A stretch of 64,000 nucleotides of DNA. Source: an uncultured Collinsella sp. (GTDB lineage: Bacteria > Actinomycetota > Coriobacteriia > Coriobacteriales > Coriobacteriaceae). The position numbers and the translations under genes are program-made. Below, in pieces: positions 51,891 through 61,812 of this stretch. The notes beneath the pieces are model-generated. The model did no database searches. It saw nothing but the letters and a program-made list of their open reading frames with translations, and had not been told where the DNA came from. The DNA is taken from contig UQKQ01000005.1 of assembly GCA_900541645.1 (NCBI GenBank), positions 87,509 to 151,508 on the forward strand, in the 5' to 3' direction. Positions within the stretch are counted from its first letter, which is position 1. Each line of letters starts with the position of its first letter.

Positions 51891-52470
51891 CGCAGGACTC
51901 CTCGGAGGTCTCGGCAGGCGTATAGGTGTAATACTGAGCAGGCTTAGCAGCGGGCTTCTGAACATCATCGTCGTCAGCAGCGGCATCGTCATCGCCAATC
52001 AGAACGCGCTCAGTAGGCTGCTCGGCCTCGGTGGCGGCAGCGGCGAGCTTGCGATCGGCGTCGGCTGCAGGAGCCTTCACCTTATTGAAGAGCTTCTGCA
52101 CGGCGCCAGCAGCAGAATCAGTCACGCTCGATACGGCATTGCTAGCCTCGGCCACGCTGCCCGTGACCTCGGAGATGTCGCGAACGACCGCCTCAACCTC
52201 AACGAGGTTAGACGTCAGGGCGTCAACGGCAGTCTTGCTCGACTTGAGGAGCGGCTCCATCTGGGCAAGTGCCGGCGTAAGCTCGTCAACGGCGCCATCG
52301 AGCTTTGCCACCACGGGCCGTGCCTCGGCGAGCGTATTATTGAGGTCGCTCACCGTCTTGTCGAGCGAGTCGACGACGGTGCGGGTCTTGCGCAGCGTGA
52401 GCGCGAGCTCGACAACAGCCCACACGCCGGCAACGGCGAGCACCAGCAGGGCGATTTGAATGGGACTCAT
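51883..52470 (-). CDS. DUF948 membrane-anchored protein
   Basis: The 195-residue protein has one N-terminal membrane segment (IQIALLVLAVAGVWAVVELA), a long alpha-helical stretch of heptads (about 25-125) typical of DUF948/methyl-accepting-like coiled coils, and an acidic Ala/Asp/Glu tail. Function in the family is undefined; it often accompanies stress genes. The start follows GGAGGCTT. It leads the small operon with the anti-sigma-like gene, sigma factor and AI-2E gene. Confidence 0.82.
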   Translation of the reverse strand: MSPIQIALLVLAVAGVWAVVELALTLRKTRTVVDSLDKTVSDLNNTLAEARPVVAKLDGAVDELTPALAQMEPLLKSSKTAVDALTSNLVEVEAVVRDISEVTGSVAEASNAVSSVTDSAAGAVQKLFNKVKAPAADADRKLAAAATEAEQPTERVLIGDDDAAADDDDVQKPAAKPAQYYTYTPAETSEESCDE

Positions 52471-52565
52471 ACAAGCCTCCCGAAGGAATCGAAATACAGA
52501 CGCTTTTCATGGTACCCCAAAGAAGGGCAAAGATACCCAAAGGGAATGTGCGAGGCGCCAATGGC

Positions 52566-53915
52566 CTACTTGGGAGCGTTGCCGCTACGGTCGCGCTCGC
52601 TTTGCTCCACACGCCACTCTTCCCAACCGCGGCCGGCAGGCTGCCAGAACGCGCCGCGCTCCAACCCCTCGGGCAAATAGCGCTGATCGACCCAGCCTTC
52701 GGGATAATCGTGCGGGTACTTGTATACACCGTACTCGTCGCTGCCGGGACGGTGACGATCGCGCAAGTAGCTGGGCACCTCGCGAAGACCACTGCTGTGG
52801 ATATCGGCCAGCGCCGCATCGATCGAGGCCTCGCACGCGTTGGACTTAGGCGCCAGGCACACATAGAGCGCAGCCTGAGCCAGGTTGATGCGACACTCGG
52901 GATAGCCAATGACCTCGGCAGATTTAAATGCGGCATGTGCCACCAAAAGCGCCTGCGGGTCGGCGTTACCAACATCCTCGGAAGCCTGAATCATAATGCG
53001 GCGAGCGATAAACTTGGGATCCTCCCCCGCATCGATCATGCGCGCAAGCCAATAAATGGTGGCATCGGGGTCGCTGCCTCGCATGGACTTGATGAACGCG
53101 CTAATAATGTCGTAGTGCATGTCACCGTTTTTGTCATACGAAAACCCACGACGCGGATTGGCGATCTTCACGTCATCCACGGTAATGGGATAGCGTTCCC
53201 CCGCCGCCGGCGCTGGCGTTCCCTCGGTATCGGGACGCGTAACGGCAATCTCACTCGCAAGCTCGAGCGTCGTGAGCGCCGAGCGCGCATCACCCGCGGC
53301 CAACGTGCAAATGGTCTTGACTGTATCCTCATCGGCCGAGAACTTACCGTTTAAACCCTGCGGCGCCTCGAGCGCACGCTCAATGAGCGTGGCGATGTCC
53401 TCGTCCTTCAGGTGCTCAAGCTCTACCACGCGCCCACGCGACAACAGTGCGGAGTTGACCTCAAAGTACGGGTTCTCGGTCGTGGCGCCAATCATAATGA
53501 CGGTGCGGTTCTCAACCGCATGCAGTAAGGCATCCTGCTGCGACTTAGAGAAGCGATGAATCTCGTCGATGAAAAGAATGGTGCGGCGGTCGTACGTATT
53601 CAGGCGCGTCTTTGCCTCGTCGATCACGCGGCGCAGGTCCTTCACAGTGCCCGTCACGGCGCTGACCTCGACAAACTCACTCTTGGTATGGTTGGCGATA
53701 ATATGGGCCAGCGTCGTCTTGCCCGTACCGGCGGGGCCGTACAGAATCACACTCGACAGCACATCGTGCTCAATCGCGGCGCGCAGCCACGAGCCCTTAC
53801 CGACGGCCTTTTGCTGGCCCACATACTCGTCGAGCGAATTGGGGCGCATACGCACCGCAAGCGGCGCATTTTTAAAGGAGCGCTCGCGCGTCGAAGCAGA
53901 AAAAAGGTCGTCCAT
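52566..53915 (-). CDS. rarA: Replication-associated recombination protein A (MgsA/RarA)
   Basis: An AAA+ ATPase that acts at stalled forks, 449 residues. It has PLAVRMRPNSLDEYVGQ, the Walker A in LYGPAGTGKTTLA, Walker B in ILFIDEIHRFSKSQQDALL and sensor ATTENPYFEVN, then the family C-terminal domain with SEDVGNADPQALLVA. The start is ATG 53915, as in relatives; ATG 53921 and 53930 are also open and the ribosome site is weak. Confidence 0.94.
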   Translation of the reverse strand: MDDLFSASTRERSFKNAPLAVRMRPNSLDEYVGQQKAVGKGSWLRAAIEHDVLSSVILYGPAGTGKTTLAHIIANHTKSEFVEVSAVTGTVKDLRRVIDEAKTRLNTYDRRTILFIDEIHRFSKSQQDALLHAVENRTVIMIGATTENPYFEVNSALLSRGRVVELEHLKDEDIATLIERALEAPQGLNGKFSADEDTVKTICTLAAGDARSALTTLELASEIAVTRPDTEGTPAPAAGERYPITVDDVKIANPRRGFSYDKNGDMHYDIISAFIKSMRGSDPDATIYWLARMIDAGEDPKFIARRIMIQASEDVGNADPQALLVAHAAFKSAEVIGYPECRINLAQAALYVCLAPKSNACEASIDAALADIHSSGLREVPSYLRDRHRPGSDEYGVYKYPHDYPEGWVDQRYLPEGLERGAFWQPAGRGWEEWRVEQSERDRSGNAPK

Positions 53916-53975
53916 AGCCATCCCGTGCATTAATCAAAATCGTTGTTGACCAACAGTATACCGAAAGGATACGAA

Positions 53976-55223
53976 CTACCGTTCGTTAATATAGGTGCGG
54001 TGCGGAAACTTTAGACCTGGGAACAATTTGCTCGTCAGCTCGCAGAAATAACCATCCGTCATGCTTGCGATGTAATCGACGACGGCCTGATCCTTGTCGT
54101 CCTGCCAGGCATAGGTGCGATCGTAGTAGGAAAGCTGCTGCTCAATGCGCGAAACATGATGCTTAAAGATGTAAGAGGACTCGTCACCTTTATTTAGATC
54201 CTGCAGGCAACGGTCGTAGAGCTTTTCGAAGGCCTCACGCAACTCTGCCTCGGAATCGCCTTCGATACCGCCCTTGCTATAGATCTTCTCGTAGTTCTCG
54301 CGCTTCGCCCGGCGGATCTCCTCAAACAGGTCCTCGCTCATCTCGATACGCGGTTTGCCATAGCTATGCTCAACGATATCGATGGAAGCGTGCGTGAGAA
54401 TCCAGCTGTTATAGGCGCCGCCCCGACCATCGTCAAAAGCGTCGGGCGACAGCAGGCCCGCCGCAATGGCGTCCTGACGATCACGACCGACGTAGGCGAG
54501 GATATCCGAGATACGCACCACACAGCCCTCGAGGGTCATGGGGCGCAGGTGCTCGATCGCGCCATAGCCCTTGGCAATGCAGTCCTCGACGGTACGGTCG
54601 AACTGGTCAAACGACGCCATGTCCGAGAGTTCAAAGACACGCTGCTCGTACTCGCCGTTATGGCACAGCACGCCGTCGAGCGTCTGGAGCGACACGTTGC
54701 GGCCGTACAGCGCGTCGAGCACGCGGACGGACTGCACGTTATGGAAAAAATAACGCCCCGTACGCTCGTGATAGATATCGTTGAGGAAACGCTCGCCGGC
54801 ATGGCCAAAGGGCGTGTGGCCCAAATCGTGGCCCAGGCCAATCGCCTCGATCAAATCGCAGTTGAGGCCCAGGGCACGGCCGATATCGCGGGCAATGCGC
54901 GAGACGAGCTGCACATGAAGGCCGCGCCGCGACAGGTCGTCGTTGCTGCGAAAGCTAAAGACCTGCGTTTTGCCTGCATAACGCGTGTACGCAGGAAGAT
55001 GAAGAATCTTTTCGGTATCGCGCATAAACGCCGGACGCATAAGCGTGCCTTTGTCGGCAGCGCGATCTATACGACGAATGACCTGGTCGTCGCAGCATCG
55101 ATAAGGATTAACGACACCCGAGGCGCGGTCGGCGGCGATACGCTCGACCAGCTCGGGCGACAACGCCGCGGGAATGCGGTCCATGCGCGCCTTAATGACG
55201 GCCGTTTCTTGATTAGTTGCCAT
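53976..55223 (-). CDS. dgt: Deoxyguanosinetriphosphate triphosphohydrolase-like protein
   Basis: Members hydrolyse dNTPs to deoxynucleosides and triphosphate. The 415-residue HD-domain protein has RDTEKILHLPAYTRYAGKTQVF, the HD motif in IGLGHDLGHTPFGHAGE near residue 135, and LCHNGEYEQRVFEL. The overall length fits the dGTPase type 2 subgroup. ATG at 55223 follows AAGGAG. Neighbours rarA and the DNA-repair setting fit nucleotide-pool control. Confidence 0.9.
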   Translation of the reverse strand: MATNQETAVIKARMDRIPAALSPELVERIAADRASGVVNPYRCCDDQVIRRIDRAADKGTLMRPAFMRDTEKILHLPAYTRYAGKTQVFSFRSNDDLSRRGLHVQLVSRIARDIGRALGLNCDLIEAIGLGHDLGHTPFGHAGERFLNDIYHERTGRYFFHNVQSVRVLDALYGRNVSLQTLDGVLCHNGEYEQRVFELSDMASFDQFDRTVEDCIAKGYGAIEHLRPMTLEGCVVRISDILAYVGRDRQDAIAAGLLSPDAFDDGRGGAYNSWILTHASIDIVEHSYGKPRIEMSEDLFEEIRRAKRENYEKIYSKGGIEGDSEAELREAFEKLYDRCLQDLNKGDESSYIFKHHVSRIEQQLSYYDRTYAWQDDKDQAVVDYIASMTDGYFCELTSKLFPGLKFPHRTYINER

Positions 55224-55254
55224 GGCATGCTCCTTAAAAAGGATGCGCAATCGG

Positions 55255-55677
55255 TTACAATGTCCAGCCCACGACCTCGATTATGGCAAATATCGGCACC
55301 AAAAACGGGAGCAATGGCAGGGAGCGCGATTTTGTGACGAGGCAGGAGAGGGCCAGGACCAGGAGCGCAACGGCAAATGCCACGATGCCGCCCAGAGGGT
55401 CGAGCGTGCAAAGCGCGAAAAGCGCCTTGGCATCCCCCATGCCGATGCCGGGGGCCTGGCGGAAACGCCGCCAAAGCGACTCGGTCAGCACAAGGGAAAG
55501 GTACACGATAACGGCAAGACCGGCGTGGTCAAGCGCCGTGTTCAAGCCCCTGTCCAGCCAAACGCCTGCAAACGCCGCCACGGCGCATGCGGCGGCAAGC
55601 GCGTTGGGAAACCGCCGTTCACGGACATCAATCGCCGCACCGGCAAAGGCGCAGATCCAAAAGGGAATATAGACCAT
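55255..55677 (-). CDS. Prepilin peptidase, short A24 type
   Basis: The 140-residue membrane protein has the two aspartates of A24 aspartic proteases: GAAIDVRERRFPN near residue 15 and GIGMGDAKAL near 80. It lacks the N-terminal methylase and zinc domain of PilD, like the CpaA-type leader peptidases. No pilin or type IV apparatus gene is in the window, so the substrate is encoded elsewhere. ATG at 55677 follows GGGAGGT. Confidence 0.82.
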   Translation of the reverse strand: MVYIPFWICAFAGAAIDVRERRFPNALAAACAVAAFAGVWLDRGLNTALDHAGLAVIVYLSLVLTESLWRRFRQAPGIGMGDAKALFALCTLDPLGGIVAFAVALLVLALSCLVTKSRSLPLLPFLVPIFAIIEVVGWTL

Positions 55678-55708
55678 TGAACACCTCCCGTGGCAGTCAC
55701 TCAAAAGC

Positions 55709-55751
55709 AAAAACCACCACAAAGGTGCCTGTCCCCTTCGTGGTGGTTTTG
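55709..55751. terminator. Bidirectional hairpin with conserved loop, copy 1
   Basis: ACCACCAC and GTGGTGGT flank AAAGGTGCCTGTCCCCTTC, with A-run on one side and TTTT on the other. The same element in reverse orientation occurs at 63352-63393, and the loop is conserved as its reverse complement. It can terminate on either strand. Confidence 0.75.
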
Positions 55752-55758
55752 GTGGTGG

Positions 55759-57054
55759 TTATTTAGCGCCCTGCATGACCTCGTCGAGGGTAACGCTGAC
55801 GGCATGCTGCGTCGGGACCCAGTCGACCTTCAGGAACAACGCAGCCACCGTGATGGGGATATAGCTGAACATAAAGATCGGGAAGGTAAACAGGTTGGTC
55901 ACCAGGCGCCACTTTTGCGCACAATGAATGTGCTTGTACTCGAAGATGGTCGTAAGTAGCGCCAGGATAAAGAAGGTCTGATACATCATCGCGAAGGTCA
56001 TAATGAGCGAGGCGGCACACGCCTGCATCTCAACCTCGGTAGCCAAAAAGCCATGCGAAAGACCACCGACGATCAGGAACGTGGCGTTGGCGAGCATCGA
56101 AATCAGCGATAACAGCATACCAGGGGCAATCGTCATAAACATGTCGTAGGCGGCAAAACGATGATAGCGGAAGGTCGACTTGACCAGATGCTTACCGTAG
56201 GTAAAGAACACCTGGTAGAAGCCCTTGGTCCAGCGCATACGCTGCTTCCAGGACGCCTTGAACGTCACGGGTTGCTCGTCAAAGAACTCTGCCGGCGCAT
56301 AACCGATGCGGATGCCGTGAATGGCGCAGAACGTGGTGAACTGAATGTCCTCGGTCAGCGTGTGGAACTGCCAGCCGTGCATGCCCTCAATAACACTGGC
56401 GGAGATGAGGTAGCCCGAACCCGAGACGGCGCAAGAAGTCTTGCAGATGTTGCGCGCGTTGTTGAGAAAGCGTGCCTCGCGCAGATACCAGGTGGCATTA
56501 GCTGCCGAGATCCACGAGCTGCCGAAGTTCTTGGAGTTGCGGTAGCTTGTGACCACATGGAAGCCCTGGTCAAAGGCGTCATTCATCTTGGATACGTAAT
56601 CGCGGGAGATAACGTTATCGGCGTCAAAAATAAAGTAGCCCTCAAAGGTATCGGGATACTCGTTAAGAATGCGGTCAAAACCAAAGTCCATGACCCAGCT
56701 CTTACCCTTACGGGCCAGGTCGTTACGCTCATAGACGATGGCGCCAGCCTCGCGAGCGAGCTGCGCCGTGTTATCGGTGCAGGCATCGGCAACCACGAAG
56801 ACCTCGATAAGCTCGGACGGATAGTCCTGGTCTTTGATGGAGCGCACGAGATTGGCAATTACCGCCTCCTCGTTATGCGCCGCAATAAAGAAGGCATAGC
56901 GATGGAGCTTTTTGGCCTTGGGAGGTGCGACCTCACCGCGCAGGGCGCCAATGACAAAGAAGACCACCTGGTACAGAAAGCAGACCGTGAGCAGCGTAAC
57001 CACAATCTGGTTAAAGATCACGATGGGCGTGTTGGTTTGTAAAAAGGCGAGCAT
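55759..57054 (-). CDS. Membrane glycosyltransferase family 2
   Basis: The 431-residue protein has an N-terminal membrane segment, a GT-A domain with FFIAAHNEEAVIANLV, FVVADACTDNT, the metal site FIFDADN near 138 and LTEDIQF near 235, then the processive-type motif KQRMRWTKG near 268 and several C-terminal membrane segments. This layout fits synthases of polymers such as poly-N-acetylglucosamine or hyaluronan-like chains. The product sugar cannot be told. It stands alone without partner export genes. Confidence 0.87.
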   Translation of the reverse strand: MLAFLQTNTPIVIFNQIVVTLLTVCFLYQVVFFVIGALRGEVAPPKAKKLHRYAFFIAAHNEEAVIANLVRSIKDQDYPSELIEVFVVADACTDNTAQLAREAGAIVYERNDLARKGKSWVMDFGFDRILNEYPDTFEGYFIFDADNVISRDYVSKMNDAFDQGFHVVTSYRNSKNFGSSWISAANATWYLREARFLNNARNICKTSCAVSGSGYLISASVIEGMHGWQFHTLTEDIQFTTFCAIHGIRIGYAPAEFFDEQPVTFKASWKQRMRWTKGFYQVFFTYGKHLVKSTFRYHRFAAYDMFMTIAPGMLLSLISMLANATFLIVGGLSHGFLATEVEMQACAASLIMTFAMMYQTFFILALLTTIFEYKHIHCAQKWRLVTNLFTFPIFMFSYIPITVAALFLKVDWVPTQHAVSVTLDEVMQGAK

Positions 57055-57136
57055 GCAGGCTCCCAGGAACGCGTTACGTAAACAACCCTATATCTTACCG
57101 CAGGCTAACCGAGTTCAAGAAAGCACCTAATACTGG

Positions 57137-58150
57137 TTAGGGTTCGAGCAGACCGAGCTGCGGAACGATTTCGTCGCCGGCGGCAGTGCGGCCGAGCGAG
57201 CGCGGGGCTAGGTCATCCAGAACGGCGGCGAGATCCCACGGCAGCTCATCGCGGCAGTCAATGCGCTCCCCCGTCACGGGATGATCGAACGCCACACGCC
57301 AGGAATGGAGGAACTGCCTGGTCAGGCCCTGATCGGCGCGCGCATCGCACTTGCCGTAAAGCGGATCGCCCACGCAAGCGTGGTTGATATGGCGCATGTG
57401 CACACGAATCTGATGCGTGCGGCCGGTAAAAAGGTGGCACTCGACGAGCGTGTAGCCGTCGTCGAAACGCGTGGAATCAAAGCGCTCGAGCACCTTGAAG
57501 GTCGTGATGGCCTGGCGCGCAAAGGGGTCATCAGAAACCGCCATCTTCACGCGGTCGCGCGTTGAGCGGGCAATACCGGTGTTGATAGTGCCCTCGTCCA
57601 TGGCGATATGTCCGTGAACGAGCGTAATGTAGCGGCGGTCGAGCGTACGCGTACGGATGAGATTTTGAAGCGCGCGCTGGGTGTCGTCGTCTTTTGCCGC
57701 GAGCATAAGGCCCGAGGTATCGCGATCCAGGCGATGCACGATGCCGGGGCGGTCCTCACCCTGCACGGTGCCCAGATGGTCGATACCGCAGTGATAGACC
57801 AGGGCATTCGCGAGCGTACCGCTCTCATGACCATGCGCAGGATGGCACACCAGGCCGCGCTGCTTGGAAAGCACGATGAGGTAATCGTCCTCGTAGCGGA
57901 TATCGAGGGGAATGGCCTCGGGAATCACGTCAGTCGGATCGTGCGGCTCGGGCAGGTCAACCGAGATGCGGTCACCGGCGCGTACGGCATACTTTTTTGA
58001 CAAACAGGTCTCGCCGTTCACGATTACGGCGCCGCCCTCGATCAGATGCGCGCAGGCAGAGCGCGTAGGGCAGCCGTCATTGGCGCCCAGATAGGCGTCA
58101 AGGCGCTGACCAGCGGCATCGTCGGCAACAAGGATATGGATGTCGGCCAT
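57137..58150 (-). CDS. RluD-type 23S rRNA pseudouridine synthase
   Basis: The 337-residue protein has an N-terminal S4 domain (about 12-70) and the pseudouridine synthase domain with the catalytic aspartate in VHRLDRDTSGLMLAAK near residue 140 and RTHQIRVHMRHI near 238. The family includes RluA, RluC and RluD; the length and S4 domain favour RluD. It overlaps lspA (TAATG), a widely conserved pair. Confidence 0.92.
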   Translation of the reverse strand: MADIHILVADDAAGQRLDAYLGANDGCPTRSACAHLIEGGAVIVNGETCLSKKYAVRAGDRISVDLPEPHDPTDVIPEAIPLDIRYEDDYLIVLSKQRGLVCHPAHGHESGTLANALVYHCGIDHLGTVQGEDRPGIVHRLDRDTSGLMLAAKDDDTQRALQNLIRTRTLDRRYITLVHGHIAMDEGTINTGIARSTRDRVKMAVSDDPFARQAITTFKVLERFDSTRFDDGYTLVECHLFTGRTHQIRVHMRHINHACVGDPLYGKCDARADQGLTRQFLHSWRVAFDHPVTGERIDCRDELPWDLAAVLDDLAPRSLGRTAAGDEIVPQLGLLEP

Positions 58151-58731
58151 TAGCGCTCATTCCTTTCGCGAATCTTGCGGGCACGCTCCCCACGCTGCTT
58201 GGCTTTGCGCTTGGCGCGGGCCTCGTCACGAGCGTTAAGCTCGGCGGTCGCATCGACCTCACGGGCCGCGGGGCTCAAGAACATGTAGCCAAAGAGGGCA
58301 AGCACGACGCCTACGGTGATGCCGATATCGGCCACATTGAAGACGGGGAAGTCGATGAAGGTGGTGGCAATAAAATCAGTCACGAAGCCAAAGGCCAAAC
58401 GATCGATAGCGTTGCCGATAGCACCGCCCGCAACCATCGCCATGCCCACAACCTCAAGATGGGCGAGCTGGGGTGCACGAACGAGGTACACGGCAATAGC
58501 GATAATGACCGCCAACGCCAGCGCGGCAAACGCGATGCCATGCCCCTCGCCCATGCTAAAGGCAGCACCGATATTGCGGACAAACATAAAGTCGATAACA
58601 ACTGGGATGACGGTCACATGCAAAGCGTCGCCCACGGCACGAACCGCAAGCTTGGTCAGCTGGTCAACAAGCAGCACAACCAGCGCCACCCCACCAGCAG
58701 CACCCAACCGCCAACGCAAAGGCGGCGTCAT
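58150..58731 (-). CDS. lspA: Lipoprotein signal peptidase (signal peptidase II)
   Basis: Cleaves lipoprotein signal peptides after lipidation, needed for the lipoproteins of the cobalamin block. The 193-residue protein has four membrane segments, LLVDQLTKLAVR near residue 22, the FVRNIGAAFSM motif, and the catalytic aspartates in GNAIDRL and FNVADIGI. The C-terminal about 40 residues are highly basic. ATG at 58731 is used; TTG at 58749 with an AGGGGA site is possible. Confidence 0.93.
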   Translation of the reverse strand: MTPPLRWRLGAAGGVALVVLLVDQLTKLAVRAVGDALHVTVIPVVIDFMFVRNIGAAFSMGEGHGIAFAALALAVIIAIAVYLVRAPQLAHLEVVGMAMVAGGAIGNAIDRLAFGFVTDFIATTFIDFPVFNVADIGITVGVVLALFGYMFLSPAAREVDATAELNARDEARAKRKAKQRGERARKIRERNER

Positions 58732-58865
58732 ATCCGCACCACGACCCAAAGAAATCCCCTACCCTCAGATAATCAAATTCCGTTTAACGCAAATAACCAT
58801 CTTATATTGCCACACGCAGAGCACACGACACATACGCTAACGTCAGATAAATAACCAGCATAAAA

Positions 58866-58903
58866 GAAAGCGGCATTCCGGATAACGGAATGTCGCTTTT
58901 CTT
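58866..58903 (-). terminator. Rho-independent terminator after ileS
   Basis: Minus strand: AAAAGCGaCATTCCG-TTATC-CGGAATGcCGCTTT followed by CTTTTATG. The stem has one mismatch. It lies about 65 bases past the ileS stop and separates it from lspA. Confidence 0.8.
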
Positions 58904-58968
58904 CAGCGGAGCAAATGGGCCGAAGGCGTCAAATTCTCCCTATAACTAAAATGCCGAGTTACCGTGCC

Positions 58969-61770
58969 TTAAAGGGCATTCGCACACCTCTTGCAAATGT
59001 GAGCGTGACCGTTGTACTCGCCAACGGTGGTGCGGTAATTCCAGCAACGGTCGCAGCACTCGCCCTCGGCAGCCTCGATGGCAACGGAGAGGTCCTCGCC
59101 CTGGGTCAGTTCAACAGCGGAGACGATGTAGAACTCGGCCAGGTCGACGGCCTTGTCGCCGGTCAGCAGCGCATACATCTCGGCGGGAACGACTGCCTTG
59201 ACGCGGACCTGCTGGCTCTTAGTGAAGGTGCCGGCGGAGCGGGCATCCTCAAGGGCCTTGGTCACGGCGCTACGGAGCTCGAGCGAAGCCTCAAGCACGC
59301 CCTCAAACTCATTGGCCTCGTCGACCGTAATGGGCGACTTATACCAATCGAGCAGCGCGGCGTACTTCTGGTGATCGACGCAGCCGGTGGGTGCATAGGC
59401 CATGGCCTCGTCGACCGTGTAGGACAGGATCGGCTGCAGGTCGCGCATGAGCATCGAGAAGAGCTCGGCAAGCACGGTCTGGGCGCTCCGGCGCTCGAGC
59501 GAGCCGGGCTTCTCGCAGTACAGACGGTCCTTCAGGGCGTCGAGATACACGTTGGACAGCTCGGTAACCACAAAGTCGTAAAGCGCACGGTAGGCGCGCG
59601 GGAACTCGTAGCTAGCGTAGGCGTCGTCGACCTCGGCCTGGACCTGGGTCAGGCGGGCAACCATGAGCTTGTCGAGCGGCAGCAGGTCGGCAAAGGCGAC
59701 GCCGTCGGTCTCGGGCACAAACTGACCCTCGAGCTCGGAGAGCAGGAAGCGCAGCGTGTTGCGGAAACGACGGTAGGCATCGGACGTACGAGCGAGAATC
59801 TCGTGGTCGATGGAGACGTCGGAGCTGGTATCGACGGAGGCGACCCACAGACGGATGATGTCGGCACCCATCTCGTCACAGACCTTGTTGGGGTCGATGA
59901 CGTTGCCGAGCGACTTAGACATCTTACGGCCCTGGCCGTCGAGGGTGAAGCCCTGCGAGACGACCGCCTTGTACGGAGCGTGGCCGTTGGCGCCCACCGA
60001 GGTGAGCAGTGAGCTCTGGAACCAACCGCGGTGCTGGTCAGAGCCCTCGAGGTAGACGTCCGCCGGGTACTCCAGCTCGGGACGGTACTCGCAGACGGCC
60101 TTCCAAGACACGCCGGAGTCCCACCACACGTCAAGGATGTCCTTATCAGCCTTGAGGTGATGGCCACCGCACTTGGGGCAGACGCAGGCCTCGCCCAGAT
60201 AGCTCTCAGGAGCGTCGGTGAACCAGGCGTCGGAGCCCTTCTCGTGGAAGAGTTTGATGACGGCGTCGAGCGTAGCGTCGTTCATGACCTTCTCGCCGCA
60301 GTCGGCGCAGGTGTAGCTGGGGATAGGCACGCCCCAGTTGCGCTGACGGCTGATGCACCAGTCGGGACGCTGCTCGACCATGGCACCGATGCGGTTGGCC
60401 GCGTGGGCCGGATACCACTTGACGTTCTCACGGACCTCCTTGCCAGCCTGCTCGCGCAAATCGGTCTTGTCCATCGAGACAAACCACTGGTCGGTAGCAC
60501 GAAAGAGCACCGGGTGCTTGCAGCGCCAGCAGTGCGGATAGCTGTGCGTGATCTTCTTCTCGAGGACCAGGGTGCCGCGCTCGCGCAGGAACTCAATGAT
60601 GTGCGGATTGGCCTCGTCAGTATCCATGCCGCTAAAGGGACCGCCGGTGCCAAACTCCTCACCGGTGTAGAACTTGCCGTCGTCATCGACCGGCATGCAG
60701 ATGTCGGTGATGCCCTCCTTGAGGCAGGCAAAGTAGTCGTCGACGCCGTGGCCGGGCGAGTTATGAACGATACCGGTACCGTCATCGACACCGACGTAAT
60801 CGGCCAGCAGCGCCACGCCCTCAACGCCGTCAAAGATCGGCTGCTTGTAGTGGATGTGGTGGAAGGTCTCGGCGGGAACCACATAGGGCTTGCCGTCGAC
60901 CATGACCGGGGTGTACTCCCAGCCAAACTCCTCGCAGCACTTGGGGGCTAGGTCCTCGAGCATGACCTCGGCACGGCCATCGTGCTCAACGGCGACATAG
61001 GCAGCGCTGGGCTTAAGGGAGACTGCCTGGTCGGAAGGGATGGTCCACGGCGTAGTCGTCCAGATGATAAAGTCGACCGGGCCATCGAAGCTCTCGAGGC
61101 CGACGGGCTTGGAAGTCATCTCAAAGCGTACGAAGATGGAAGGGCTCGTCTCGTCGGAGTATTCGATCTCGGCCTCGGCCAGCGCGGTATGGCAGTGCTT
61201 GCACCAGTGAACCGGCTTGTGGCCGCGATAGATCATGCCCTTGTCGAACATGGCCTTAAAGACCTCGATGTCGGCAGCGTCATGCTGGTGATAGAGCGTC
61301 AGGTAGGGGTTATCCCAGTCGCCGAGCACGCCCAGACGACGGAAGCCGGCCTTCTGCAGCTCGATGTTCTCGACAGCGAACTCGTTGCAGAGCTCGCGGA
61401 TCTTAGCCGTGGAGGTCTGGTTGAACTTCTCGGTGCCGAGCTTCTCCTCGACCTTGTGCTCGATCGGCTGGCCATGGCAGTCCCAACCGGGGACATAAGG
61501 GACCTCATAGCCCTGCATCATCCAGTAGCGGTTGATCATGTCCTTGGAGATCTTGTTCATGGCGTGGCCGATGTGGATCGGACCGTTGGCGTACGGAGGG
61601 CCGTCGTGCAGCACGAACTTCTTGTGACCCTCGTTCTTCTTCAGAACCTGCTCGTAGACCTTGTTGTCCTGCCAGTCCTTGAGTCGCTTGGGCTCGGACT
61701 TGGAAAGACCGGCACGCATGGGAAAACCGGTTTTGGGCAGATTCATCGTCTGCTTGTACTCGTTTGCCAC
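58969..61770 (-). CDS. ileS: Isoleucine--tRNA ligase
   Basis: The 933-residue class I synthetase starts with the family segment MNLPKTGFPMRAG, has the HIGH motif in GPIHIGHAMNK near residue 55, the CP1 editing domain, KMSKS in GRKMSKSLGN near 600, and the C-terminal zinc cluster CCDRCWNY...CKRCANAL. This is the bacterial IleS1 form. GTG at 61770 is supported by AAAGGGG; the longer upstream frame overlaps the T-box terminator and is not coding. Confidence 0.96.
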   Translation of the reverse strand: MANEYKQTMNLPKTGFPMRAGLSKSEPKRLKDWQDNKVYEQVLKKNEGHKKFVLHDGPPYANGPIHIGHAMNKISKDMINRYWMMQGYEVPYVPGWDCHGQPIEHKVEEKLGTEKFNQTSTAKIRELCNEFAVENIELQKAGFRRLGVLGDWDNPYLTLYHQHDAADIEVFKAMFDKGMIYRGHKPVHWCKHCHTALAEAEIEYSDETSPSIFVRFEMTSKPVGLESFDGPVDFIIWTTTPWTIPSDQAVSLKPSAAYVAVEHDGRAEVMLEDLAPKCCEEFGWEYTPVMVDGKPYVVPAETFHHIHYKQPIFDGVEGVALLADYVGVDDGTGIVHNSPGHGVDDYFACLKEGITDICMPVDDDGKFYTGEEFGTGGPFSGMDTDEANPHIIEFLRERGTLVLEKKITHSYPHCWRCKHPVLFRATDQWFVSMDKTDLREQAGKEVRENVKWYPAHAANRIGAMVEQRPDWCISRQRNWGVPIPSYTCADCGEKVMNDATLDAVIKLFHEKGSDAWFTDAPESYLGEACVCPKCGGHHLKADKDILDVWWDSGVSWKAVCEYRPELEYPADVYLEGSDQHRGWFQSSLLTSVGANGHAPYKAVVSQGFTLDGQGRKMSKSLGNVIDPNKVCDEMGADIIRLWVASVDTSSDVSIDHEILARTSDAYRRFRNTLRFLLSELEGQFVPETDGVAFADLLPLDKLMVARLTQVQAEVDDAYASYEFPRAYRALYDFVVTELSNVYLDALKDRLYCEKPGSLERRSAQTVLAELFSMLMRDLQPILSYTVDEAMAYAPTGCVDHQKYAALLDWYKSPITVDEANEFEGVLEASLELRSAVTKALEDARSAGTFTKSQQVRVKAVVPAEMYALLTGDKAVDLAEFYIVSAVELTQGEDLSVAIEAAEGECCDRCWNYRTTVGEYNGHAHICKRCANAL

Positions 61771-61812
61771 GGTACCCCTTTCATGTCGTGGGCGCGCACG
61801 CCCGTTGGGCAC

